This document shows, one piece after another, positions 51,230 through 63,635 of a stretch of 64,000 nucleotides of DNA (within the stretch, counting starts at the first letter, position 1; each line of letters begins with the position of its first letter). The position numbers were made by a program, and so were the translations under genes. The notes under the pieces were generated by a model, which saw only the letters and a list, made by a program, of their open reading frames with translations, did no database searches and was not told where the DNA came from. The DNA is taken from positions 71,958,835 to 72,022,834 of the forward strand of contig CM054178.1 in assembly GCA_028829895.1 (NCBI GenBank), given 5' to 3'. This DNA is from Sinotaia quadrata. Lineage: Eukaryota; Mollusca; Gastropoda; Architaenioglossa; Viviparidae.

Positions 51230-52360
51230 TCTGAAAATCGATTGTCTTTCGATTGTTTGGAGTGCTTTGTGAATACTATGAGTATGATATTGATTTGCGA
51301 ATGTTATATGATTGCTGTTTGAATGCTGTGTGATTCCTAATATTTGCTTTAGAGTTCTTTTTGACTGCTATATGAGTACTTTGTGATTGCTTTGTGAATG
51401 TTGTGTGGTTGCCTTATGATTGCTGTTTGGATGCTAGGTGATTGCTTAATATTTGCTTTAGGGTGCTTTGTGAATATTATATGAGTAATTTGTGATTGCT
51501 TTGTGATTGCTCTTTGCATTATGAATGCTATATGAATGTTGTACTACTAATGTGTAAATGCTGTGTGAATGCTCTTTGCATTATGAATGCTATATGAATG
51601 TTGTACTACTAATGTGTAAATGCTGTGTGAATGTTTTGAGAATGCTATGTGATTGCTTTATGAATGCTATATGATTGGTTTGTGAATGTTGTGTGATAAC
51701 TTTATGATTGCACTTTGAATGCTGTTTGATTACTTTATGATTGTTTTATGTATGCTGTGTAAAACTGTGTGATTGATTTATGATTGCTTTTGAATTATTA
51801 TATGAATGCTGCATGATTTCTTAATGTTTGCTTTAGAGTGCTTTGTGAATACTATATGATTGCTTTGTGAATGCTATTTGCATTGTGAATGTTATATGAC
51901 TGCTCCATGGCTGCTGGGTAAATACTATGCAAATGTTTTGGGAATGCTGTGATTGCTTTGTGAATGTTGTGTGATGGTTTTATAATTCTTAGTGAATATT
52001 ATGTGAAGGATATATTATTACTGCATGATTGCTTTCTGAGTGCTATATGATTGCTTTATGATTGCATTGTCAGTACTATGTGGTTGCTTTGTGAATTGTA
52101 TATTGTTTAATGATTGCTTTGTCAATGCAGTATGATTGTTTTATGAATTCTGTGTGATTGTTTTATGAATGCTCTAAGAGTGCTTTGTGAATGATGTGAT
52201 GTGGTTGTTTTATGAATGCTTTGTGTGTGGTGAATGCTGTGTGATTGCTATGCGAATGCTGATTACTTTGTGAAATATTTATGATTGCTCAATAAATTAC
52301 TGTGTGACTGCTCTAAGATTGCTTTGTGAATGCTATATGAGTGCTTTGTGAGTGCTTTTT
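51230..52360 (+). repeat. Highly degenerate TGATTGCTTTGTGAATGCTA array
   Basis: More than 1.1 kb is built from short pieces TGATTGCTTTGTGAATGCTA and TATGAATGCTGTG in varying order. A 63-bp piece at about 51512 (TCTTTGCATTATGAATGC...) is repeated at about 51570. Confidence 0.93.
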
Positions 52361-52569
52361 TTGTTTTTATGGGATCTGCCAGGACTGGCAGGGTAATGAG
52401 AAACATGACCTAGGCATTGGAACAGAGAGAGTGGACTGAGTGAGAGTTGTTTATTGATCATTCTGGATCGATTTTAATCAGCAAGGGTCATAAAGAGAGA
52501 GAGATTTTAAAAAATAGAATATTGAAGCCATAGGAAGAGAACATATAGAGGTGAACCATGCTTTAACTT

Positions 52570-52840
52570 AAAGGTTAGTTTCAGTGACAGGACAATCTAT
52601 TAGTGAAGCAAAACCAGATTGCACAGTTTTAAGAAAAAATAGTTTTAGTGACAGGACAGTCTATTAGTGAAGCAAGGCCATACTTGCACAGTTTAAAGAA
52701 AGATTAGTTTCAGTGACAGGACAGTCTATTACTATTACTGAAGCAAGGCCAGACTTGCACAATTTTAAGAAAGATTAGTTTTAGTGGCAGGACAGTCTAT
52801 TAGTGAAGCAAGACCAGACTTACACAGTTTTAAGAAACGC
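52570..52840 (+). repeat. About 65-bp tandem repeat, four copies
   Basis: AGTTTCAGTGACAGGACAGT, CTATTAGTGAAGCAAGGCCA and CTTGCACAGTTTTAAGAAAG recur. Confidence 0.95.
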
Positions 52841-53394
52841 ATATAATTATAAAGCAAGACTTATTTTCAGGCTTAGATTTGAATTGAAGATCATATTATT
52901 TTAGTTTGTTTTCTTGTTTTAGTTTGGGTGTAATTCACTAATTGCCTTTTATGCTGTTGTCAATGTTTGGGATATATCCAAGGTGTCAGCTGTTTTATAA
53001 ATACAATCAAGATCCAGAATCTGATGTGATTTTGAGTACTGAGAAACAGTAATAACTTGTGTACTACCAACAACTTACAATGCTGACATTATCTCTCATC
53101 TCACACTTTATCATATTTTTATATTATTTAAAATGTTGATTACGTGAGTTCTTACTTGTATTGAACTTGTACTAGTATTACTGTTAGTAGAAAGAAAGCA
53201 ATTTATAGACTATAGACTAAAGAAAGAAATCATTACATGTATTTTAATAGCCAGTTTCCCTTAGGAAATTTATTTTTTAAAATTTCACTCTTACCAACAA
53301 AGAAAAATAATAGCAGTTGGATTTTTTTTATAACACCAACAAATGTTTGTAAATGTTTCAACTGCTCAGGATACCTGGTAGTGATATGGCTGGG

Positions 53395-53969
53395 TGGAGG
53401 GGAGTGTTTTATCAGCTAGTCATGTGTTTATAAATGTTTCAGCTATTCTGGGGACCTGGAGTGCTGTATCTGTTGGAGAGAGTGGGGGATGTTCAGCTAG
53501 TTACATGTTCGTAAATGTTTTATTTGTTTTGGGGACCTGGAAGTTCTATGACTGTCAGGCAGTCACTTTTGCTGTTCTGGAGACCTAGTAAAGTAGTATT
53601 AGTAATGCTATGGCTGCCAGCTACTTACTTTTGTAAATGTTTCAGCTGTTCTGGGGACCTAGTAATGCTATGGCTGACAGCTAGTCACTTTTGTAAATGT
53701 TTCAGCTGTTCTGGGGACCTAGTAATGCTATGGCTGCCAGCTACTTACTTTTGTAAATGTTTCAGCTGTTCTGGGGACCTAGTAATGCTATGGCTGACAG
53801 CTAGTCACTTTTGTAAATGTTTCAGCTGTTCTGGGGACCTAGTAATGCTATGGCTGCCAGCTACTTACTTTTGTAAATGTTTCAGCTGTTCTGGGGACCT
53901 AGTAATGCTATGGCTGCCAGCTACTTACTTTTGTAAATGTTTCAGCTGTTCTGGAGACCTGGAAGTGCT
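53395..53969 (+). repeat. 60-bp minisatellite ending inside the first coding exon
   Basis: Units of exactly 60 bp repeat from about 53600 to 53969 and are more degenerate back to about 53350. Each unit carries TTTGTAAATGTTTCAG followed by CTGTTCTGGGGACCT and GCTATGGCTG. The last unit supplies the acceptor and start region of the gene's first coding exon. Because 60 is a multiple of three, an open frame of 162 codons runs through the array, but it reads a different frame from the gene and is a by-product. Confidence 0.95.
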
Positions 53970-54018
53970 ATGGCTCTCTTGGAGACTGTCTTGTCAGGAC
54001 TAAAACTAGACGATGGAG
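53946..54018 (+). CDS. Unrecognised gene, probable first coding exon
   Basis: The acceptor TTTCAG ends at 53945 and the donor GGAG/GTAATG follows 54018. The ATG at 53970 has a strong context (G at -3, G at +4) and encodes MALLETVLSGLKLDDG plus one base, which joins the next exon as a GAT codon. The frame is also open from the acceptor through the ATG, so an upstream coding exon in phase 0 is possible; the candidate at 44510-44587 would fit. The first 30 or so bases of the exon are the last unit of the 60-bp array. Confidence 0.65.
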
Positions 54019-57000
54019 GTAATGTTAATAACAATATTTGCTGTTTGCAGGCATGATTAAATTATATACATAACAATCTATATACATATACCAGACAAGT
54101 ATTGGATGGTTTGTCAATAATTTCCCTAATTTTTTCAACCATCCATCCATTCATCCATCCATCCATCCATCCATCAGATCAACTTATTACACTTTGTTTA
54201 TACTAAAAATTAATAAAGTTAATAATTGCTTATACAAAGACTTTAGTTATTAAAGGTTATAATTGTTTGCACTAACATTCTAGTTACTGCAATGTTTATA
54301 ATTGCTTGCATGAGGTCTTTACTTATTCTAGTAATTACAAGTTATATATGAATGTTCAAGGACCTTAATTTAGTTATTACAAGTTATATTTGCTTAAGGA
54401 CTTTACTTACTCTAGTTATTACAAGTTATATTTGGTTGTTCAAGGACTTTACTTACTCTAGTTATTACAAGTTATATATGCATGTTCAAGGACCTTACTC
54501 TAGTTATTTCAAGTTATATTTGCTTGTTTAAGGACTTTACTTACTCTAGTTATTACAAGTTATATTTGCTTGTTCAAGGACTTTACTTACTCTAGTTATT
54601 ACAAGTTATAATTAATGTAATGGTATGAGGGGTATGCCCATTTCATTCATCTTTAGATTCTCTGGGTTTTGAAATACTGTTAGGCTCATCAGAGTGGACC
54701 TGACTTTAATCCTGCATCCTATTAGCTCATCTCTTGCACAGAGACAATGACGATCATTGGCAATATTATTGGCTGACCAAGTAGGTCAAGTCATAATAAT
54801 TCACTAGATGTTTAGCCAACTAACCACATGACTGGCTCTCTCTTTGTGTGTGCCAAATTGGCCCTAAAAGATCAGAGTTAGTCCTGCTGGTGTTAGGGAA
54901 ACATCATTCTGAAAGCTTTCTCAGATCCCCATTAGTAAAAAGAATTTGCCGAGAAAGGTCAGTCAGGTTGAACTTACACTTACAGTTGAACTATGTACAG
55001 TAGTTACGATTATAATTGTGATCTTTTATGTGTATTCGTTTATGTATATATTCTTCTCTAAATGGATTGTTAACTTTGGTTTCTTTCCAACTGTTTTTTA
55101 TGTTGCCTTGGAATTTTTTCTTTTTCCTTTAGATTCACCACTTTCGCCCACAACCAAGGAAAATTTTCGCATTTTGCTGAAGAGTGTTTATTCTGGGGAT
55201 GGTAAGAAAACTATTTTTGAATCCATCATTAAGTTTTGAAAGAAATTTATCATGGATATGTATATTATTTAAAGGCAGCAATTTAATTGGCTATACCTGT
55301 AAATAAAATTTAGCTCAAAGCAAAAATAAATAAATAAAATAAGAAAGAAAGACAAAAAACAGACAACTGAATAAAGTAAACAAGACAGTAGCCAAACAGA
55401 TACACATTCATAAAATAGGTAAGATTTTGTGTCTGATATTTTTTCAGTTTCATTTAGAATTATTCTTTACAAATCTCCAAAAAAAAAATAAATGTTGATT
55501 TTCATAAAGTGGTGGGGTCTTCAGGCTACAACAGTATAGGAGTGACGTACCTAACCTTTTATAAGTGGTGTACCTAACCTTTTATAATTGATGTACCTAA
55601 CCTTTTATAAGTGATGTACGTAACCTTTTATAAGTGATGTATAAAACCTTTTATAAGTGATGCATAAAACCTTTTGTAAGTGATATACCTAACCTTTTAT
55701 AAGTGATGTATAAAACCTTTTATAAGTGATGTACCTAACCTTTTATAATTGATGTACCTAACCTTTTATAAGTGATGTACCTAACCTTTTATAAGTGATG
55801 TACCTAACCTTTTATAATTGATGTACCTAACCTTTTATAAGTGATGTATAAAACTTTTTATAAGTGATGTACATAACCTTTTATAAGTGATGTACCTAAC
55901 CTTTTATAATTACTGATTACAACTGCATCTACATACTATCCTCTACTTAAACAACTCCACATGCAGTGAAAATAGTCTTGGTGTATATTTCCTTACCACA
56001 AGGTGATAGGATCCACAGCATGAAACTTTTATTAAAAGATAACATTAGCAATGCAATGTATCACAGGCTTGACTTACATAGGGTACATTTATAACATCTA
56101 AATGATAAGATTGTGAAAAGGTTATTTATATATAAGATATAAGTTTTTAAAAAATCTTTCAATGTTTCTCAATTTACACCATTAATACAATTTTTACTAT
56201 TCAGTAGTAAATATTATTCTCTGTTGTGTGATTAAGAAGGGCTGATAACAATTTCTATTACTGGCTTCAGTCATATTTTTTCGAGACAAGCATATGTTTC
56301 TTTTGACTACAAAAATTTGTTCAGTGGCTGTTCTACTCAATTCTGCAGTTAAAAATAATCTCTGTTTAACTTTGGGGAAAAATCATGTCACCAATTGAAT
56401 TTGGGACAACTTTATGAACAGTAGGACTACTCAGGATATGTTAATGGTTTCAACAGTTAGTTCCCTTGATATTTCATTTCATTTAGAATTGAAAATTAGA
56501 CCTGACTTGTAGTCCCACATCACTCAGAAAATATATTTTCTTCTCAAGACTCAAATTGATTCATCTTAATTTTCAGATTTCTAGACTTGTCTACTCACAC
56601 ACTTGTGGTGTTATGAATAAGAATTCTTTTTGTCTTATTTTTTTCATGTTGTTGCTATTGCTAACTACAAATACATCTTACTAGTGGGCAAGATATATGT
56701 CACCCTTAGGCATGTATTCATAATAACTTCAGTAGCATCAGTCTGTTCACACTGTCAGCTTTGATATATATATATGATATATATTTATCATATGATATGT
56801 CTAATTCTATTATTCCTTCCAGTATCTTACTAAGTGATAAGTGACTTTTGTTCTTACTTGGTCTTTGTTTACTTTTTGCAAGTGCACCTTCTCACCCTTA
56901 ATCTCTGAAATTGTGTGGTTTCTTCCCAGATCATAACGAATTACTTCCAACTCATTCTTATTTAGATTTCTTCTGATCTTGGGTGTCATTGACTCATGTT

Positions 57001-60000
57001 GACATGTATTCTTGCGGGCAGCAGACTTGTTATCGCTTAATCACATTCATGTGTCTTCAGTTTCTTGGGAAGCTTTTGCTTCCATTTTTATCTTTACTAC
57101 ATGTTAATTTTATTTTAGAATATAAATGGAATTATTTTAAAATCACATGCCACCTTTGTCAATCTTTTTACACTGGAGAAACCCTTAACATACTTTTCAG
57201 AACCTAGGGAAACCCTGCGAAAAAAATCTCTATATATACAATGTTTATTCTTTTTTTAATCGTGATCTCTTAACCTTTACTCCACACAGCCACTGATTGT
57301 CTGATCGGGCAAAACGTCCAAAAGCATCCATATCAACCAGTGTTCCTTTCTCACACATTGTTCGATAAATCACGAGACTTCTGGTTGCCTACTTCGTGTG
57401 TAGTCAATTCTGTGATAATTGAAGTGCATTTCAAAATGTTTTCTCTTTGATGCATTAATTTTTTTCATAAACTTTTTTTTCACAAATGGATTTTGAATTG
57501 TCGAGTGATAGTGAGGAGTTTACAGGAATCAATTTTTGGACATTGAGGTGGGAGAAGTTGATTTTAAATCGGACGATGAGATCAACAGTGACATTAGCGT
57601 CAGTAGTGTACACATGTGTAAATAGTGTTTTTACATAGTGTATGTGATTGACAATCATTGGACAGTTTTTATGTGGGTAAATATATGTGTTCACTCGTGG
57701 ATTAAAATTTGGTACCTGATAAGTATACTTCATATAAGAAAAACAATAAAGTTACTTTCATTTCCTTTCATTTTGCATTTTATTTCATTGAAATATATGC
57801 ACTAATACCTAAGATATGATGTTTTTACTAACATAACCCTAAATTTTGCTGAAATCCTGAAAATGTTTGACTGCATAGAGCTAAAAAATGGAAAAACATG
57901 TTAAGGATCACCCCTAGCAACATCTTGCAGAAACCTGGTTGAGAAACCTGATCTAGCGTATCAAAATATTCTTTATTAATATTATGCAACCTATTCTTTT
58001 AATCATCTTATCATAGTTTATCCCAACAAATTGTGAAATAATGTGTAGTTCTAGCTGTAGGTTTTTTTTTTTAATTGTAAGACATGTTTATAGTTTATCT
58101 GTAAACTTCTGTCATGACACATATGCAATTGTATTTATTAAAATGGTAGCGTAAATTGAAATGGATATATTTGTTTATATAAACTTAGCTTTGTCATTGT
58201 TAACAGGCTTATTGTCTTTGTTAATACATTTATTGTCTTTGTTCCCATGTTTATTGTTTGTCTTTGTTAACAAGTTTATTATTTGAGTTTATTAACAGGT
58301 TTATTTTTGCTAGCAGCTTTATTGTTTGTCTTTTTTAACACATTTTTGTTTGTTTACAGCTCATTTGGAGAGATCTGCAGATGGAAAAGTTCACGTTCAG
58401 AATGTTTCTAAAAGGTGAATGACTGTAGTATTTACTATATATAGCAGGGGTCTCAAACATGTGAGCCACCAAGTTATTTTGTGAGACCCCTTACAACAAA
58501 TAGAATTTCGCCAAGATTTGTTAAAGCACAATATTTTTATTGTTCACTTGCTTCTCATTTTTCTGATGACATCACTGATCTTGTCTTGAAGGGAAATAAT
58601 TCTTACACCTTGTCCTTCTGATAATATGGCCACTTGTAAAGGGAATTAACTATGCAGAGATTTAATTTCCTTTGATTGTAAAGTGAATGTCATCCAGACT
58701 ATCATGGTGCCTGTCAGTGTGTGGGAAGTTAATATGTTTTGAATTAGATTTATTATGGTGAAAGGGTTGCTGGTCCCACCTTTCTCTGATCACTACACTG
58801 TCTTGAAATCATATCAGAACAGTTAACCTTGTGACCTTCATTAGTTATAATATAAACATTTTGAGTTCTTTTTACTTGATACAGGTATATTAGAATATTT
58901 TTTCTCTCCTTTATGAATAATGTGATAATATATTCGTACTTTTTATGGCATATCTGGAAACATTGAAAACTTTGGAAAGTTTTATTCATGCATTATTTAA
59001 ATTGTTTGTATTATTTTGTGAACAGAACTGTTCCACTTGCACATATTGACAAGTCCAGGGCTAACACTATTCAGATCGCTGACAATGACAAAGATGTCAA
59101 AGTTAAAGTGGATGTCTGCATTGAAATACTTAACTACATGAAAGAAAATAGGTTTCCCCGTGGAGTTGTCATCGATAAAACAAAGGTTAGAGATCAGGAT
59201 TTCTGTAGTAATGAATATTCCTTATTAGATTGTACTAAATCTAAAGTAGTCATTTTATTTCTAACATTTTATGTTTATATCAAGACACTGATGAAGGTAG
59301 AATAATTAGCATTTGTTCTATCAGGAACTAATAAATATCAGAGTAAATAAGCCTGGGTCTGTAGACTGTTGTTTTTAAGTCATAAATAAGTTCCCCTTCT
59401 GGTCTGTTTCTAGACTTGTTTTTTAAGTCATAAATAAGCTCCTCTTTAGGTCTGTCTGTAGACTGTTAAGTCATAAATAAGCTCCCCTTTAGGTCCATTT
59501 GTAGACTGTTGTTTTAGATCATAAATAAGCTCCCCTTTAAGTATGTCTGCAGACTGTTGTTTTTAAGTCATAAATAAGCTCCCCTTTAAGTATGTCTGTA
59601 GACTGTTGTTTTTAGGTCATAAATAAGCTCCCCTTTCGGTCTGTCCGTAGACTTGTTTGTAAGTCATAAATAAACTCCCTTTCAGGTATGTCTGTAGACT
59701 TGTTTTTTTAAGTCAGAAATAAGCTCCCCTTTAGGTATGTCTGTAGATTGTTGTTATTAAGTCATAAAGTTTACAACTCGTGGCCTCTGGTGCTTGAGAA
59801 TGTTTATGTAGAGGAGAAATGGAATAATTATTGGTCCAAAATTAGAATTTCGAGGAACCCTTAAATGGAGTGAGCTGGGATGGAATTATTGTCATTTCTG
59901 GATACTGTCTTAATTCTATCATTCAGATGTATACATGTACAAAAGATATTGTAACATATTGCAAAAAGTATTTGTAAATAGAATTGATTTAGTCTAGAGA

Positions 60001-63000
60001 AATGTATCATATCTTTTTATTGTTGTATATAATAGTATACCTTTGTCAAACATAAATGTAATTTTAATAGTAAGTATTAAAATATTTGAATGTACACTTA
60101 TTTAAAAGATGTGAAACCTTTATATATAATTATAAATTAATGAACAAATAAAATTGCTAAGACCTGATTGTTTATATTGCAACAAATCTTGTTTTGTCAG
60201 CTATAGAATGTCCTTTTATTATCTATTTAACTACATCGTTTTGTATTGATATTGCCAGTTCAAAATAATAAGTAACATAGTGAAGATTACAATCTTCATG
60301 CAAGTAGATTACTAATACTATTTAGTAAATAAAATTTATTTTTCACAGAAACTTTTAGTACTCTAGTTTGTTATTTTCCATTCAAAATTTTGACCTTACT
60401 GTTGCATCCCCAAATGAAATGACCCATATTTGAGATCAGAGTTACAGAGATGGAAAATATTTTAGTTTACCAAGATAGCAGTAGTTTCAGTTATCTTAAT
60501 ATACTCATGTTATAGGATAAAGCCAACACACACTTGGGGAGTACTGAGAGGAGAAAGAACTTTCCAAGCTACAGGAAATTTTTGTTATCCTAATATATTC
60601 ATTTCATAGATTCAAGTCAGCTCACTTGGAGAATACAGAGAGGGAAAAGAGTTTATTAAACTACAGGAAGTTTTGGGTCATGGAGCTTGTGCAGGAGACA
60701 TTGTGGTTGTCAAAGACAAGGCCACTGATTCTGAGCATGCGCTGAAAACAGTGAGTTTATTTTTCTATAGTAATGTTTAAAAGTTTTGATGACAATAGTG
60801 ACAATCATACAACCACTTCCTCCTCCTCCTCCTCATCCTACCATCATTCAGCCAGCCAGCATTTCAGTTAGCCATTGTTCGTTAATCACCATCATTTTCA
60901 TCTATCTTCATATCACCATCTACCTGTATCTGCATCAATTTTTCACCTTTATTAGTTTATATTATTGTTATATTTTCACTGGCATAACATTGTGTTTACA
61001 ATGCATTTTCACTGGCATAATATTTGCTCTGGCCATATTTATGTTGATAGTATCTTTGTTTCCCATTCTTGAATTAAATTTAAACTGCATGTTTTTATTT
61101 TTTATTTTTTGCTCAACACCTTTGTCAAAAAATATTACTTGCTTTTCATTTTGCATTTGACACACAAGCATGCTTTAAAACTTTTATATTAAAGAAAAAT
61201 CTTTTACTTTTCATCCTTCTGGATTGTATCTCTTACTTTCATTGCTATTTCTTTGGGAAATTTTAATTTACATCAATTGATTTTATGATTCACCAGTAAT
61301 TTCAGGAATGCATCCTTCGTATAGTGTGAGGTATTACCATAATCTTAATAAAATATAAATATGGTCATTTATGATTAAATTAATTTATATTACTTGTTAC
61401 ATATTCTGTAAACAGTGATATTTTAAATCTACTAAAATGTAATTGTTCAAAATAATATGCTGATATTATTAATATTATTGTTAATATGCTGAATAAATGA
61501 TGAAATGCACACACACGCATGCACGCACGCACGCACATATATCCACCCACACACATGCACATATATCCACCCACACATATATGTACATTCACTTGCATGA
61601 TTCTTTCTAATTTTGATCCTGATTAAGATTTGTAATTAGCTGATTTTAATTTTAGGTGATGATTTCAAATTTCTCAACAAATGAACTGAAATGTTGGGTT
61701 GATCTTGGAGGCTCAGATTCTTTTCCCAGTCTTTATGTTTTTTACATCATTGACAATAAGATAGCATTTCACATGGAGAAAATTGAACATGGTGAGTTAA
61801 TTTTATGTTATTAATTGACAAAGTATGAAGAAACTAATAATAAATAAGATAGAACATTATTATTTTTTGGGAAAAAAGATACATGTAATAACATTTAGCT
61901 TTATGACTTAATAATTGACATCAAAGAAAGAAAAAGTCATAATTTTTTTAACAGTTTAACACTTTGTAGTCACAGCACTGGATAAGTAGATTTAATTATA
62001 TTAGTTTTGAGGCAAATAACGTGGTCTAAAATAATTTTTAGCTAAAAGCATTTTGTCAGTAGGAGTCTTTGCAGACTTTTGAGAAATAACTGCTGCCATG
62101 CATTTTTTAGATTTCTTAACTGTTCTCTACTATTATCAAGAAAAATATTCTCCTTGATTTTTTTATACATTTTTAAAATTTATTTTTCACAAACACCAGG
62201 ATTTTGGGCATGCAGTTTAAATTGCAAATTAATTACTGCTATTTCTCACATTTGTTATTTGTGCACACACACAAACATATCCGTATGAGGTGAACAAGTG
62301 AATGATTTCATTTTCATTAAAATTTTTTTAAATGATTTAGAATTTATCATTAACAAAACTATTTTAAAACCAACTGTTGTCTTTTTTAAAGTGGCGGCTA
62401 TAAATGTATAAGTGATTGCTGAACCAGAGTCACTTAAACTCATTTGACTTGAGACTATTATATGGAAGTCAGATCTGAGATGCCACTTTTTATTGATTTA
62501 TAATTAATTGTCCATGGTTCAAATTAAAGTTTGATTAATTTTAAGTGCTGAAATTTTCCAGCATTTATTAAATATTTGTAGCAAGTTTGTAAAGTGGCTG
62601 AGATATGGAAATATATGATCCTTATGTTGTATAGAACAATTTTAGCAAAGAAGAGAATGAATGCTTTTACAAGCCATCAGAAAGAGAATAATTTATGTTT
62701 CTGCCTGATTTTTTGGTTATTTACTGCTATGGTGTCATAGTCTTATAAAATGACCTTCAAGACTATTCTCCATAGTTCAAAGACATTTATTTTAAAAGAA
62801 AGAGAATTTACATCATTTTAATACAATATTTGCTAAGGGGTGGTGTTGAAAAAAAATCAAACTAAAAAAGTAAAAGTGTGTCAGAATTCTTGGTTTTTGC
62901 TCAAGCTCTATCACTGATTACAATGTGTGAATTTGCATTCAAAAAGGATAACAGAAGGAGAAAACCTCAAATCTGAATTTAACAGAAGCAGTTGTGGATA

Positions 63001-63581
63001 TATATATTCTAATTTTTAGAAAGTTGCCCCATATGGATATTTAAAAGATTTAGAATATTAAAGATTCTTCTACTTGTACTAGTGACTGGAAATCTCTATT
63101 TAAACTCCCCTATATACTGCAAGCACATGCAATTTGAGCACTGAAAAGCATTTTAAGAGATTTCTCACCTGATTTGAGGATATTTTAAAATAGACTCCTG
63201 TGAACATTATATGCTGTCCCACCTTGAACTAAAGTCATGCCACAGTTATCTGGTGACTTTCATATTAATATTCTCTTTTCATTCTATACCTACTAATCTT
63301 TATTTCATTGTTGGCAAGAGATATTGAATTGGAAAATGTAATTATTTTATCCCAGTAGTTTTCATGACTAAACTTAAAATGGCATTAGACTGTGTAGCTC
63401 ATCATTTTAGCCATGGTGTAAATAATGACTGTAGGTGTTGGAATGTGTTGTTCTGACACATATGTACAGATGTGCCATTTTAACCTAGACATCTTAGTTA
63501 TTTCTGTTTTTAATGTGGGACTATTCACAGTTTGATTAATGTTTAGGGTTAGGTAAGGTTTATCGTATGCACACACACACG

Positions 63582-63635
<54 letters not shown>

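Noticed and set aside
53515..54003. 162-codon open frame with CFSCSGDLVMLWL repeats
   Set aside because: The 60-bp repeat length is a multiple of three, so a frame stays open by chance; the gene's own frame is different.
63540..63560. TTTAGGGTTAGGTAAGG as a second telomere-type site
   Set aside because: Fewer than three units and no flanking ends like those at 24.4 kb.
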